From assembly GCA_029582155.1 (NCBI GenBank), contig CM055897.1:18582535-18646534 (forward strand): a stretch of 64,000 nt of DNA, written 5' to 3'. The notes under the pieces are model-generated. The model did not search any database and was not told the origin of the DNA. It saw only the letters and a program-made list of their open reading frames with translations. Of the stretch, positions 36,985-48,395 are shown piece after piece. Numbering within the stretch: position 1 is the stretch's first letter; every line of letters begins with the position of its first letter. Source of the stretch: Panopea generosa. Its lineage: Eukaryota; Mollusca; Bivalvia; Adapedonta; Hiatellidae. Position numbers and translations under genes: made by a program.

Positions 36985-38971
36985 ATGTTTCCTGATGAAA
37001 GTCAGTCAAGTTCTAGTACACCAATATCGGGTCAATTCAAATATGATACGGGCTGGCAAAAGCTTGGTTCAGGACGATGCTACGATAGTTAATCAGGTGT
37101 TAACACCATGTTAGGCAATAGTACAGGTAAAATTGTTGCATATAATGTCCGATCAAAAGACTGCAGAAAATGTACACATTATGAAAACAAAATACAAACA
37201 CCGCCAGTACATAAGTGTTCTAGAAATTGGTATGGGAGCTCAAAGGCTATGGAGCCTGATGTTGAAAGTAGCTTAGAAATAGAATAAAAAAATATACAAG
37301 TTGATGAAATGATAATGGACGATGATGCAACCATTATGGTTAAGATAAATAAGGTAGTAGCTCATCCAATGGCTTAATGGTCAGATGCCAGTAACACTAA
37401 AAAACATCTTGGTAACAGTCTGTATTGTTTGCAGAAGAAACATAAGTATTTAACAACCAAGGTTATACAGTGGTTTCAGAAATGTTTCAGTTATTCTGTA
37501 ATACAGAATAAGGAGAATCCTGATGGACCGACAAAAGCTATCAATCAAATTGTTCCGCATTTATTTGCAGATTCCTGTGACAATTGGTGTGGTTACCATA
37601 GATATACGGATAACTACAAGCACAGTTCAACACCATATGGTAAAGACCTTGTTGGTGCAGAACTACGAAAAGACTTGGACCATGTGTTTAAAAGACTCGT
37701 ATTAAATGTTGATAAGATTGCTCCTGCAGCGTCTACTAAGGATGTAGAATCCTTTAATAACATGATAGCCTTAAAAGCCCCCAAAGCGATGCCACTATTC
37801 TGCATCCAATAGTTAAAAAATAGACTAATTTATGCGGTAGCCAAAACAAATGCTGGGCATTCATATGTTAACCGTGTTAATGTAGAAACTGAAATTTCTC
37901 CTGGAAAATTCTATGCTAAATTGGTAAAGAAAAGTGACTATACAAGGGTGAAAAGATCATAGTTTGAAAGTACAAGAACATTCAAGAAAAGGAAACTTGA
38001 AAAGAAACTTAAAAACAAAAATGTTATTTCTCGGAATTAGCTTAGAGAAGGCATCTCTTACATGTCGGTTGTGGCTACCAGTCATATTTGTGATGTAACA
38101 GAAATACCAATCCCTGTAATCATACCACCATCCCAAAAGGTTGTTTGTGATGAAGCGCAACAAAACGCTCACTGTGATATTGAGACAATATCTCTTCACA
38201 AAAGTTGTGATATTACTCAGTTGGCTGGTGTATGTTGCAATGAACATTTTTATAAATATATTATGCCATCTCAGCCTTTTTCCACTGCTGCGTCAGACAT
38301 TACAGGGTTAATAGTGCAACGCGGCAAAAAGTTTCAAAAAGGTCAAATAGTCAGAAGTGAAAGCTTACAGTGTGCCCTTCAGTTGTTTTTGGCTTGGTTA
38401 CAGAGTATAGGAAAGTGCATTCTCATTGGCCCTAAGTTTTGGAAATTTGATTTACCAAGATTAATCAAAGCTTTTGAAATTTGTAAACTCCTAAATGCTT
38501 TTCAGGAAATAGTGATTGGATCTATTGATATACATTTATTACTTTATTTAAAACCCTGCATTCACAACTTGAAAGTTACAAACAGTCTGCATTGGCAGAT
38601 GTTCAAAGTTTCCAATTATTGGTTCAACATTCTAGTATAACTGACGATATCTTACTCACCCAAAGTAAACTGACAACTTACTCTATAAGTTTTTACAAGC
38701 ATAACAAAGATGGTGACTATAATATTTCTACAATGGACTGCTTCCTAAACGACAAAGTTATATCCAGTGATATGGTTAAAACATTGCAAGTAGTGGGCTC
38801 TGCTTACAGCACCTGGATTTGGCAATAATGCGCTATGGTATGGAAGTGTTTTCTCATATATTTAAGGAGAAACTAGCAAATGAGAAGCCTAGAGTTACAA
38901 ACATGAAACGTATTATTGATAGTGTAGTCAGTTATCTCCGAAAGGATAAACCACATTTATTCTGTGAGTAA
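36985..38971 (+). pseudogene. Mutator-like transposase fused to DEDDh-like exonuclease
   Basis: From ATG 36,985 to about 38,590 a single frame holds a recognisable protein interrupted by six stops: TAA at 37,090, 37,285 and 37,375, TAG at 37,810, then TAG near 37,960 and 38,038. The first part is Mutator-like: 'FKYDTGWQKLGSGRCYDS', 'CSRNWYGSSKAMEPDVES', a conserved-looking 'MDDDAT', 'WCGYHRYTDNYKHSSTPYGK' and 'ESFNNMIALKAPKAM'. After a basic linker (38,000-38,060) comes an exonuclease-like domain: 'CDIETISL' (ExoI-like D-x-E), 'ITQLAGVCC', 'FKYIMPSQPFST'-type spacing, 'SDITGLIV', 'ILIGPKFWKFDLPRL', and after a frameshift near 38,590 'ADVQSFQLLVQHS'. A last frame ends at 38,971 with 'NMKRIIDSVVSYL'. 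The HN of the exonuclease motif appears lost. Such transposase-exonuclease arrangements occur in invertebrate genomes as I remember; family naming is by pattern memory. Confidence 0.68.
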
Positions 38972-38974
38972 AAA

Positions 38975-41080
38975 TGACTGGAAAGGACTGGTTAATTGAT
39001 TTAAATATGTAAAAGTTTAATTAAATGAAGTAAACGTTAAACATTATAAAAGTAAAAGTTTATTATGGTAAAAAAAAAATGAAAATTACTGCGCCAACAT
39101 GCAATCCTTACACTGTCGCTTCACCTACCATCAAAATATAGTGCGATATTTATGTGATTAATTTAGCTAAAATCAAAGTATTTTTGTTCTCAAAACACTA
39201 TATCTAAATTCAAAAAGGTGTATTAAATAATTCTATAATTAAGAATTTAAAATACACTGTTGGATTAACGAATTTAGTTATTCGCGTAGTAATACATCGA
39301 ATCATAATGAAGCTACTGCTGTCTGTCTGCGCCATTTTAGAAGTTACTGTCAAGGGTGTCAGATGAATTTTAGATAATTTAATAAATAAGTAAGCCGAAA
39401 AATGCACTTTGTTGGGAAGCTTTTACATTTCATAAAAAAAAATCTGTACACATATTTTCTATCGGACGTATAAATTACCATTATCATGTTTTACTATAAG
39501 CTGTGAAATACGTCTATCGGCAATAACATTCGATTAAGAAATTTTCATGCGTTGTGCGAAAGGAGGTCAATATTGACTAAGCCATTATTGATTGTAATGG
39601 AGTTTTTCGGAAGAGTCTGTCGCTACGTAACATGCCTTCGATGTCTGATCAGCGACCCGTATCGGTTCATCAAACCAGTTTTGCTCCGGTTATTTCTTTG
39701 ATATACCGCTTGCCGCAATGTATTAACTTATTTTTTTCCCAAGTGGTCAAAGCTGGGACTTTTGGACCGAAAATTGCTTGCGTCATTAAAATATTTAATA
39801 AAAACGCGCATTTTTACGTGTTTGCTTCAGTTTTTTAACAATGACTTTAATTATATAATTAATGACATGAATTAAGGAAAGTTATCAAACCAGGACCGAT
39901 TTTATTTTGATGTCGGACCGGAATTGTTTGCGTTAGTCATAACGTTTGGAAAAATATTTGTCGACAGAGTACAGATCTGTGCATCATCAGCGTAACTTGA
40001 ACTAAATAATTAAATATAAAATTTCCATACCGTTTATATATCTTATCCATTAATTTAATATATTTCCTCCATATTACTAATTTCGCAATCCAAAAACATG
40101 CTTCGATTTTCAAAAAGAAACGACATAAAAATGCCACTTACAAGAACTTGAAATTATGTACGTTTCACTCTTACAATATCCTTTTGATGTAAGCCGACGC
40201 ACGGTGCCGTAACAGTCATCAAAGAGACGACAGCAAACATGTTGTTTCGTTCAATACATGCAATGAAATTGTGCAGTTCGTTTCCATATAAACTCTCTCT
40301 TTAGGATGTCCTATAATAATTGAACCTACGCTCATGTGTATATGTCTGTTTTGGTAAATTTCATACCGGTCCTATTTAGCTTTCGAATACATTTAATGAT
40401 TTCCTAAATTGCACGAATACTGCACATGCATTTAGTCCGTATGTTTTATGTATGTACAGAAAAGGAATATAAATACTGACATACAGATAGTCATACTACC
40501 AAGGTCTTAATTATTTTACGCTGAGTTTTCGTTTCATTTAAGTGATATTAGAATCACCGATTTTGATAACTTAATATTTAATTAATTGAAAGTATTTACA
40601 ATATTTTAAAATGATTCGCTTAAATGTTTTACAGTTTTCATTATTTCTTTTCTATTAAATTACATGCCGCAGGTTCATTCATCTGACACATGTTACAATC
40701 AAATATACATATAATTTTCCAAAAGTACTTTCAGGGCACTAAGTAATTTTTTGTACCCATGCGATAAGCGTATTACATAATGATATCGCATCAGAAAGAT
40801 TTATGAAGCGACATTCGAACCCCATTTGAGAAAAAAAAACAGATTAAAATTTTAAAGCATTAGGTTCACTTCAAGTGTGTTTTTCAAAATATTTTTTGCA
40901 TCTGTGTAAAACAAGTATAACATAACAAGAAAGTGTAAAACAAGTATAACATAACAAGAAAGGGAAAAAAATAATGTCAGAAGTCAACTTCTAAGTTCCA
41001 GCTTATATATCATTATATAACTGTACGAATCCATGCATTGCGCATTGAATACAAAATCAATTTTATTTGAAAATTTACTT
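38975..41080. other. AT-rich non-coding stretch
   Basis: No supported gene. The one clear feature is a perfect 29-bp tandem duplication at 40,904-40,961 ('gtgtaaaacaagtataacat' plus 'aacaagaaa', twice). Confidence 0.5.
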
Positions 41081-41084
41081 TATT

Positions 41085-41455
41085 TGAAAGTCGAAACTGC
41101 GATAGTGAAAGTCGAAAGTCGAAAGTCGAAAGTCAAAACTACGATGGTGAAAGTCGAAAGTCGAAACTACGATGATGAAAGTCGAAACCACGATGGTGAG
41201 AGTCGAAACTACGATGATGAAAGTCGAAAGCACGATGTTGAAAGTCGAAACCACGACGGTGAAAGTCGAAACTTCGATGATGAAAGTCGAAGGTCAAAAC
41301 TACGATGGTGAAAGTCGGAAACGCAAAATTCCATCGTATTTTCACCATCGTGATTTCGACTTTCACCGTCTTGGTTTCGACTTTCGACTTTTACCATCGT
41401 AGTTTCGCGTTTTCATAATCGTAGTTTCGATTTCATCATCGTGGTTTTGGGAAAA
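41085..41455. repeat. 21-bp minisatellite with an inverted second half
   Basis: From 41,085 to about 41,315 the unit is 'gaaagtcgaaactacgatg' with 2-3 extra bases, period 21 bp where regular. From about 41,325 to 41,445 the reverse complement appears ('catcgtagtttcgactttc' type units). The two halves could form a long foldback. Both strands are open as 7-residue repeats such as 'ESRNYDD' and 'FDFHHRS', which is a consequence of the 21-bp period and not evidence of a protein. Confidence 0.92.
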
Positions 41456-42199
41456 ATAAAAAATACGATGGTCCAAACGGAACACTGTATAAACGCGTGT
41501 AAGTACTGTTATGTACGGTATTCAATAAGGTCATCAGACTTCACATTAGATATAAATATAGATCAACTATGGCTTTGTAGTAACGGTATTAATAAACAGG
41601 ACAAACTGATGAACACATCGGCATCCGAGACGATGTATATGTATTTACATGTAATTACAGACCTGAGCCATATATATTTATTAAATATTACAGATGCTTG
41701 TCGGTATTTTCTTTACTGATCAGACTGCAGTTTCGAATCTGAAAAAAATCAACTGCTTCAAATGATTTTATTGTCGCAAAACATTTACCGCTATTACATA
41801 ACATATTGTGCATATTATTACGAACTGATTACACACGAAACCCTCAACAAACGCAAACGTCAAGGTCATTCGTTATCGGAATATGGGTATTTATCGTCTT
41901 CAACTGATGTACCGGTAAAGTAGTCCTGCCGAAAAAAGTAGCACCGAGTTTCATGAAAGTGATCACGTGACAGTTTATTTAAACGCTCAAGGGTAGGAAC
42001 ACGTAATGCTATCAAACGTTTATTTACAGTCCTGTGTTTTACCATTAGACCTCTGACTTGCATAGATTTTGTGACTATTACTTACAAATATTGTTGTTCA
42101 TTAGTTTCAATATCAGATATATAAACAGAAATTGTTTGCATTGGAGTACGTCATTCACAAATGTGAAAGTAATCTCTGCAACAGAACTTAATCTATAAA

Positions 42200-43360
42200 A
42201 CAATAACAAATTAGGTCTCCCGTTTGAAAATCTATAAACCATTTTATGAAAAGGGGGAAATAACATATAACACTAATTTAGTAATGAGAAAAGTGACAGG
42301 TATTCTTTATTTTATTTTCTGATATGATTTGAAATGGTTCCTACATGTAGAAAGAATGAAACAATTCTCTGCGTTACATGTTTTAAAATTACTGAATTGG
42401 TGTAAACATTCATTGTTTTGTGGCAATTTAACGAAAAGGGGAGAAAATATTTAGCAATGCAACTTAGTAACAAGCAAAGTGACATGTATATTTTTTTTTT
42501 ATTTTCTGATAAAGTTTGTTATAGCGCCTCTTTGTAGGAAGAAAGAAACAATTCCGCACGTTAGAACTTTTAATATGACTGAGTTAGTGTAAAAAGTTAT
42601 TGTTTTGCGGCCATTTTACGAAAAGGGGAGGTAACATTAAGCGTAACTTAGTTACAAGCAAGGTGACATGTTTTTTTTTTTAATTTATTTTCTGATATGG
42701 TTTATAATTGTGCCTATTTGTAGAAAGAATGAAACAATTCTCCGCATTAGAACTTTTATTATTATTGAGTTAGTGTAAAAAGGCATTGTTTGCGGCAATT
42801 TTATGAAAAGGGGAGGTAACAGTTAGAAATATAACTTAGTAACAAGTAAGGCCACATACGACTTTTATTTTATTTTTTGATACGGTTTGTTATAGTGCCT
42901 CTTTGTAGAAAGAATGGAACAATTCTCTGCGTTAGAACCTTTTTTTATTATTGAATTAGTGTAGAAATGCATCGTTTGCGGCCATTTTATGTAAAAGGGG
43001 AGGTAACAGTTAGCACTGTAACTTAGTAACAAGCATGGGTACATATATGTTTTGTTTTATCTTTTGATATAGTTTGGTATAGTGCCTCTTTATAGAAATA
43101 GTGAAACAATTCTTCGCGTTAGAACTTTTTTTATTATTGAATTAGACCAAGTGTCAAAATGCATCGTTTGCGGGCATTTTATGAAAAAAGGGAGATAACA
43201 ATTAGCAATGTAACTTAGTAACAAGTATGGTGACATATGTTTTTTATTTTATTTTCTGATATGGTTTGTTATAGTGCCTCTCTGTAGAAATAATGAAACA
43301 ATTCTCCGCGTTAAAACTTTTTTTTATTATTGAATGAGTGTAAAAATGCATCGTTTACTA
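42200..43360. repeat. ~186-bp satellite, about 6 copies
   Basis: Copies contain 'gaaaaggggaggtaacagtt', a T-rich run with 'tattttctgatatggtttgt', 'atagtgcctctttgtagaaa' and 'gcatcgtttgcggccatttt'. The first motif recurs near 42,248, 42,434, 42,620, 42,806, 42,993 and 43,183, giving a period of 186-190 bp. No coding potential. Confidence 0.92.
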
Positions 43361-43842
43361 ATTAAGCAAACAATCAATCCAGTACCAATTTTATTTATTT
43401 AAATTGATTCTTGATGTTGAAAAAAACGAAGCGCGTTCAGTATCGTAACATATATTTTGAATCATGAACATGTCAATCGTGAAATTGCATAGGATTTCAT
43501 AAGATTTGAAAAAAGGTTTTCAACATGATAAATGTTTTTCTAAATCCACTTTAAACAACGTTTGTACATATACAGACTGAAGTTTTATAATGGCTAATGA
43601 CCAGACGATACATTTGACGAAACAAACCGAAAAACAGACAAGTGAGGCTCTAGAGAGAGGACCAATGAGAGAGATATAAAGTAACACAATACACTTTATT
43701 TATATAATCAGGGAAACTAAGTTAAATACAACGCCTCGATCGTTATTTGTTATCTTCGTTGAACTAAATTTATTTCGCTTAATTTTAATCGCCATCTTGA
43801 ATTTTGAACTGTACAACATGAAATATGTTATTTAAATTCACC

Positions 43843-45521
43843 AGAGTCTAATATTTTATTGAATAATATGTGCAGTATGGACACTATGAAATCGCAAGTG
43901 TGTTTGTAAAACTGTGTTCCTATCCCATCATTTCCGAAGGATTTCCCTGTTTTAAGTTAAGCTATGCTTCCGTTTATTTCCTCGTTTAAAATTGGTGCAT
44001 TCAATAAAATATCCATATCATCATTATTTTGAAAATCATGCAAGTTTATATCTGAAGAGACGGCTGACCTTCTTTAAATAAAAGGCTTTTAAAGTACGTT
44101 AACCAATCTTCTACATGTATCCGCCCAGTTCCCGTTATTGCCGTATTATTCAAGTTTTGTAATTTAATTAATTTCCAGAAAGTTTTCGGATCGTTTCGTG
44201 CATTAACGAGGCTTTGCCGCCGATCAAATTGTAGCTTTACCTTTTTCGTCGTACAAATATACTTAAATGTATTACGAGCAGCTTTATAGTTGTTAAAATC
44301 CGTTGCACTATTTGTCCAGCGAAATCGTCTTAACAATGAATATTTATAATGTTTTGCATCGTTGCACTCGCTATCCCACCATAAAGGTTGTATATTTGTA
44401 GCAGACGATACTTTCGGTAACGAACGCCTAGTTTTGGTCGACTGTTTATAGAGGTCAAGTATGATTGATACCGTATCGTTTACATTCACACCGATTAAAG
44501 CAGTAATTTCATTATACTTTAATTCCAAATTAATTCCTAAAGACCGAATTAAATCTTCACGTAGACTATCTCTCAATTTATATTGCTCGAAGAATTCGAA
44601 TTCTTGCGAGCGATATTATCCGCCGCATACGACCTGTTCTGCTTAATTGCACTTTAACGTAAGTTGGGCATATACTGGGAAATGATCGGAATTATCACGT
44701 TCTTCAATATTAAAATCTGAAATAATCGGGAATAATTCCGAAGAAGCGATATGGTAGTCGACAACACTATGGCCATCATTTGCAATACACGTAAAGTTCC
44801 CAGATGTATCCCCATGTAGCCGGTCATTTATAATATGTACGCTATGAGTGCAACAAAGCTCTACAAGTGATTTACCGAATAGATTGTACCTATCTGTATC
44901 CTTATTATTTCGCGGCAAGTCGAACGTGTCTGTGTCATAGTCAACCGAAAATGTATACATATGATCTAAAGTATCATCAGGAATGAAATCGAGCAAATTC
45001 AAAGTTCGGGCGTTCATGTCCCTAGAAATATATAAATAGCATTCTGGATATACATTTTTTAACATTGAAATATTATTTTCTAACGAAACTATACCATTTT
45101 TCTCATTCGCATTATAAGTGGGTGATCCTTCGGGTGAAACATAAGCAATGTATAATAAAATATCCTTCATGAGATGAAAAACGCTGGATTTAATATATAA
45201 AACAATGCAATTTGAAAACTCTGGGAATATTTGCCTAATTAAAGCAGATTTAGTTAAAGTATTTTTTACAAATACACTAACCCCACCACTGTTTCGAATT
45301 GCATCGCCATGTTTCTGTCTTATACAATCAAAATGAGTGAACTGCTGTAAAAATAAATCATATTCGCCTTTAAAGCTACTCCACGTTTCATCAAGTCCTA
45401 CAATATCATATGTTTGTAAATATTGTTTAAATAACAAATTGTCCAAATATTTTCTAAGTCCACCAATATTCCAGGTTAAAATGTTCAATTGTTCATAACT
45501 AGGTACATAATGTGTGACCAA
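43843..45521 (-). pseudogene. LINE ORF2: APE-type endonuclease and RT start
   Basis: 45,521-44,643 encodes an APE-like endonuclease of about 290 residues with its signature residues largely in place: 'LNILTWNIGG' (Asn), 'VGLDETW' (Glu), 'YISRDMNAR' (D-x-N; Gly before Asp changed to Arg), 'VVDYHIAS' and 'NSDHFPV' (SDH). Two TAA codons (44,643 and about 44,605) interrupt the same frame, which then runs on through the linker to 44,046. A single-base shift there leads into the RT fingers, lost after 43,843. There is no ATG before the first catalytic motifs; the frame is continuous upstream with ORF1 across one TAG. Confidence 0.85.
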
Positions 45522-45539
45522 TGGGCCTTGACCGTTGTC

Positions 45540-46461
45540 CTAGTCAATAGCATTGTTTATCCCGTTATTGACTCCACCTCCGCGCACTGTGTTGTCCAAT
45601 CGCTGTCCCACACGAACGGTTTTGCGCCTTTCCTGTGTATCACGTGTTCCAATGTTGTTCTTAGCGTGAAATCGAGTGCCCGGCTTTCCCCTGGCTGATC
45701 CAATACCAACTATGGTTTGGTTCCCTTCGTCGTATTTGAATACGTCATCGTTTACTATAAGTTTATCGTATCTCATTGATGCGTAATGTCCATTCGCCCG
45801 TGCCTCAACCAGTCGTTTGCCGAGTTCGCGTCTGTATAGCTTCACGCGATCCGTGTAGTCTTCGCGTACAGAAAACTGTGACCCATTCAAATTTCGTTTA
45901 GCACTATCTAGAATGGCCTCTTTGTCTTTGTAGTTGGAGAATTTCACCATAATGGTGCATTTATCTTTCTCTCTGCTATTTAATCTATGTGCTCTCTCTA
46001 TACCAACGTTCTCAAGGCTCGGCAAAGCTAGATCTTCCTTTATAAAAGTATTTATTTTTAGTTCACTGTCCTTCCAGGACTCATTAATAACTCCTTGTGT
46101 CCCGTTAAAACGTAGGTTATTACGCCTGGAATATCCTTCTAGTTTATCTAGTCTAGAGCTCATCTCTTTAATCTCTTCTCTCATTTCCTTATTCTCCGAT
46201 CTCATTTCGGACCTCGGCCTTCATATCTCGTAAATAAGAAAGAATTTCTTCGTTAGGCTCATCGTTTGTCTGTGGATGTTGTTTTTTACGTGTCGTCGGC
46301 TCCTTATAACCTGTCGGTGGTGTGCGGCCACCCTCACTAGTCACTTCCGCAAATGAAAGAGTGCTCTGTCTAGTTGGTCGTGAATTTCCGGGTCCTGGGT
46401 TTGTTTCTACGTCCCCACATGGGATCACCACGATGATAAGGCAATTATAAGCCTCAAACAC
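45540..46461 (-). pseudogene. LINE ORF1 with coiled coil and N-terminal 2A-like motif
   Basis: 46,461-46,189 holds the N-terminal part, including GDVETNPGP at 46,416-46,390 followed by a Ser/Thr/Pro-rich, basic segment. A one-base shift near 46,200 leads to 46,205-45,540, about 220 residues with a heptad-like coiled coil ('ENKEMREEIKEMSSRLDKLE') then 'YSRRNNLRFNG' and 'IERAHRLN', a layout like L1/CR1 ORF1 RNA-binding proteins. It ends with TAG at 45,540-45,542. No ATG is in frame just upstream of the 2A motif; an ATG near 46,520 is in another frame, so a small indel probably separates the start from the motif. Confidence 0.8.
46390..46416 (-). other. 2A-like ribosome-skipping motif GDVETNPGP
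   Basis: The nine codons read G-D-V-E-T-N-P-G-P, an exact match to the 2A consensus D-V/I-E-x-N-P-G-P, preceded by a hydrophobic run ('NCLIIVVIP'). 2A-type sequences at the N-terminus of ORF1 are known in some invertebrate non-LTR retrotransposons. They make the ribosome skip a peptide bond between the final Gly and Pro. Confidence 0.88.
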
Positions 46462-46514
46462 ACGCTTACTGCTTTCTTTGATACACAGAGAACCGACATC
46501 TTGTTCTTTGATTT

Positions 46515-47700
46515 ATGAGGCATACTAAACGTCCCAATACGTATCCTATAAAGCATAATATCCACTCCCATTTCTTAATTTTTACAAACAAAATTCCTCA
46601 ATGATAAAACACGACCGCCATTAAAGAGGACACAACTCTAATGGAAACTATTTTTACTCGTATCCTTGTAAATCACTTAATACTTAGTCAAAATCATCCA
46701 TCCAGTCATTCAGTTATTACAGTACATGTTGTTATGCGTTGAAAATAGAATGTAAATACGAAGTGTTGTTTACATGTTTTAATGTAACTTACGTATAGCA
46801 TTAAATTATGGAAAACATTTCATCTATTCGTCGCACATGCTATATAATCTTAATTGTACCACGTGCAGAGTAAATGAACTCCCAATAGCTTCATGTGAAC
46901 TTTATTCGTTACATGTAAGATTAATTCTCATAAATATCCTACAAATCCATTCTAAATATTTAGAATATTAATTTAATCAGTTTAAATACACATGTTTAAT
47001 TCATCTGTTATTAAGTGTATTATTCCGGCATTATTTTATTATATTCATATGTTTAAATCGATTAATGGAATAGCAAATTAAACATACGTTCAATGAAGGA
47101 ATTACGTCAAGATTGTAATATATTTCTACTCTTGTCAGCTTACTAAAATAGACAAGTGGGCCAGGCCTAATTATTACCGATATAAGAAAATAATAGCTGA
47201 ACAAAATTAAAAAGTACCATTTAGGACCAGGCAATACTTGCCATTTCTATCACTATTTTGCGCTCCACCAATCCCAAGTGATCATACGCCTATGCAACAA
47301 CAGTATAAATGTTACGACCAATTAACCGCACGATTTTTAACGCACTTACAACGCCGAGCGTAAACAGTGTCAATTGGAAACTAAGTATATTTGGATAGGC
47401 ACATATTCTGTACGTTTACAGGAGTCGGTAAGTGTTTTTAAGACATTTGTTGATTGACGGAATGATTGAATATTTAGCGTCATTCAGAAGAATATCGATG
47501 TGTTTATTTTTAGAGATAATTATTTTATTGATTAAGGATAATTTCTTTATTAATTAAAACTATTTAATTTATCAGTTAGAAATATTTACTTTATCTAATT
47601 TTGATGGACCCGTAAAGCAGATGCAAGTTCACTACTGTTTTATTGTATCAACGCAAAAACAACTGTTGCCAGAAGGAAAAAGACGTTAATTATATACAAC
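46515..47700. other. AT-rich non-coding stretch
   Basis: No supported gene or repeat array. Part of 46,510-46,600 may be LINE 5' leader, but its boundary cannot be set from one copy. Confidence 0.4.
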
Positions 47701-47704
47701 AGCA

Positions 47705-48395
47705 ATATGTTTTTTGAATGGGGTTTAACGCCAATTTCAACACATTTCAGGTTATTTATGGCATATCCAGTTTTACTGGTGGAGGAAGACCCCAGATTGA
47801 GTCAGGTTATATATGGCATATCCAGTTTTACTGGTGAAGGAAGACCCCATATTGAGTCAGGTTTATATGGCATATCCAGTTTTACTGGTGGAGGAAGACC
47901 TCAGACCGAGTCGGGTTATATATATCATATCCAGTTTTACTGGTGGTGGAAGACCCCAGATTGAGTCAGGTTATATATTGCATATCCAGTTTTACTGGCG
48001 GAGGAAGACCTCAGATTGAGTCAGGTTATATATGGCATATCCAGTTTTACTGGTGGAGGAAACCTCAGACTGAGTCAGGTTATATATGGCATATCATATT
48101 TTACTGGTGGAGGAAGACCCCCAGATTGAGTAAAGTTATATATGGCATATCCAGTTTTACTAATGGAGGAAGACCTCAGACAAAGTCAGGTTATATATGG
48201 CATATCCAGTTTTACCGGTGGAGGAAGACCTCAGACCGAGTCAGATTGAGTAGAACCACCATCCTTCCGCAAGTAACTGGAAACTTCCTCACATAAATAT
48301 TTTTTGGAGTTAGCGGTACTTGAACCTACGACCTTAGCGGTGAGAGGTAAGTGATCTTGAGACGGTGCCTTAGAACACTCGGCCACGGATACTTG
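47705..48395 (-). repeat. SINE with internal 55-bp tandem expansion
   Basis: The left end has the 'gggtttaacgccaatttcaa' module. The right end on the minus strand is a tRNA-like head: A box 'ccgtggccgagtgttctaag' with a Leu/Ser-type pattern and B box 'cgtaggttcaagtacc'. Between them the SINE body ('ccttccgcaagtaactggaa') adjoins about nine tandem copies of a 55-bp segment, 47,745-48,245. Confidence 0.8.
47745..48245. repeat. 55-bp tandem array, ~9 copies
   Basis: The unit is 'ggttatatatggcatatcca' + 'gttttactggtggaggaaga' + about 15 bp. Motif positions near 47,761, 47,816, 47,871 and 47,926 give a constant 55-bp period. The frames open here are repeat artefacts. Confidence 0.93.

Larger units (their letters stand above)
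43843..46510 (-). mobile_element. CR1/L2-type LINE lacking its 3' half
   Basis: A minus-strand non-LTR retrotransposon containing 5' leader sequence, ORF1 with a 2A-like motif, the ORF2 endonuclease, a linker and the first part of the reverse transcriptase. The RT frame ('NAPILNEEINGSIA' then 'LKTGKSFGNDGIGTQFYKH' and 'HILFNKILDSGEF') stops matching at about 43,843. Palm, thumb, 3' UTR and tail are missing. It overlaps in content with, and differs in sequence from, the LINE at 33-35 kb, so the two are separate copies and not one interrupted element. Confidence 0.82.

Noticed and set aside
36985..38590. Alternative genetic code (TAA/TAG read as an amino acid) for the stop-laden frame
   Set aside because: The secreted-protein gene and other relics fit the standard code, a frameshift follows near 38,590, and decay in AT-rich DNA explains TAA/TAG excess.
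41033..41402. Frames of ESRNYDD- and FDFHHRS-type heptapeptide repeats
   Set aside because: Produced by the 21-bp unit and its inverted copy; no independent evidence of coding.
33190..46510. The two LINE pieces as one element split by an 8.5-kb insertion
   Set aside because: Both pieces contain the RT finger region with clearly different sequences, so they are separate copies.
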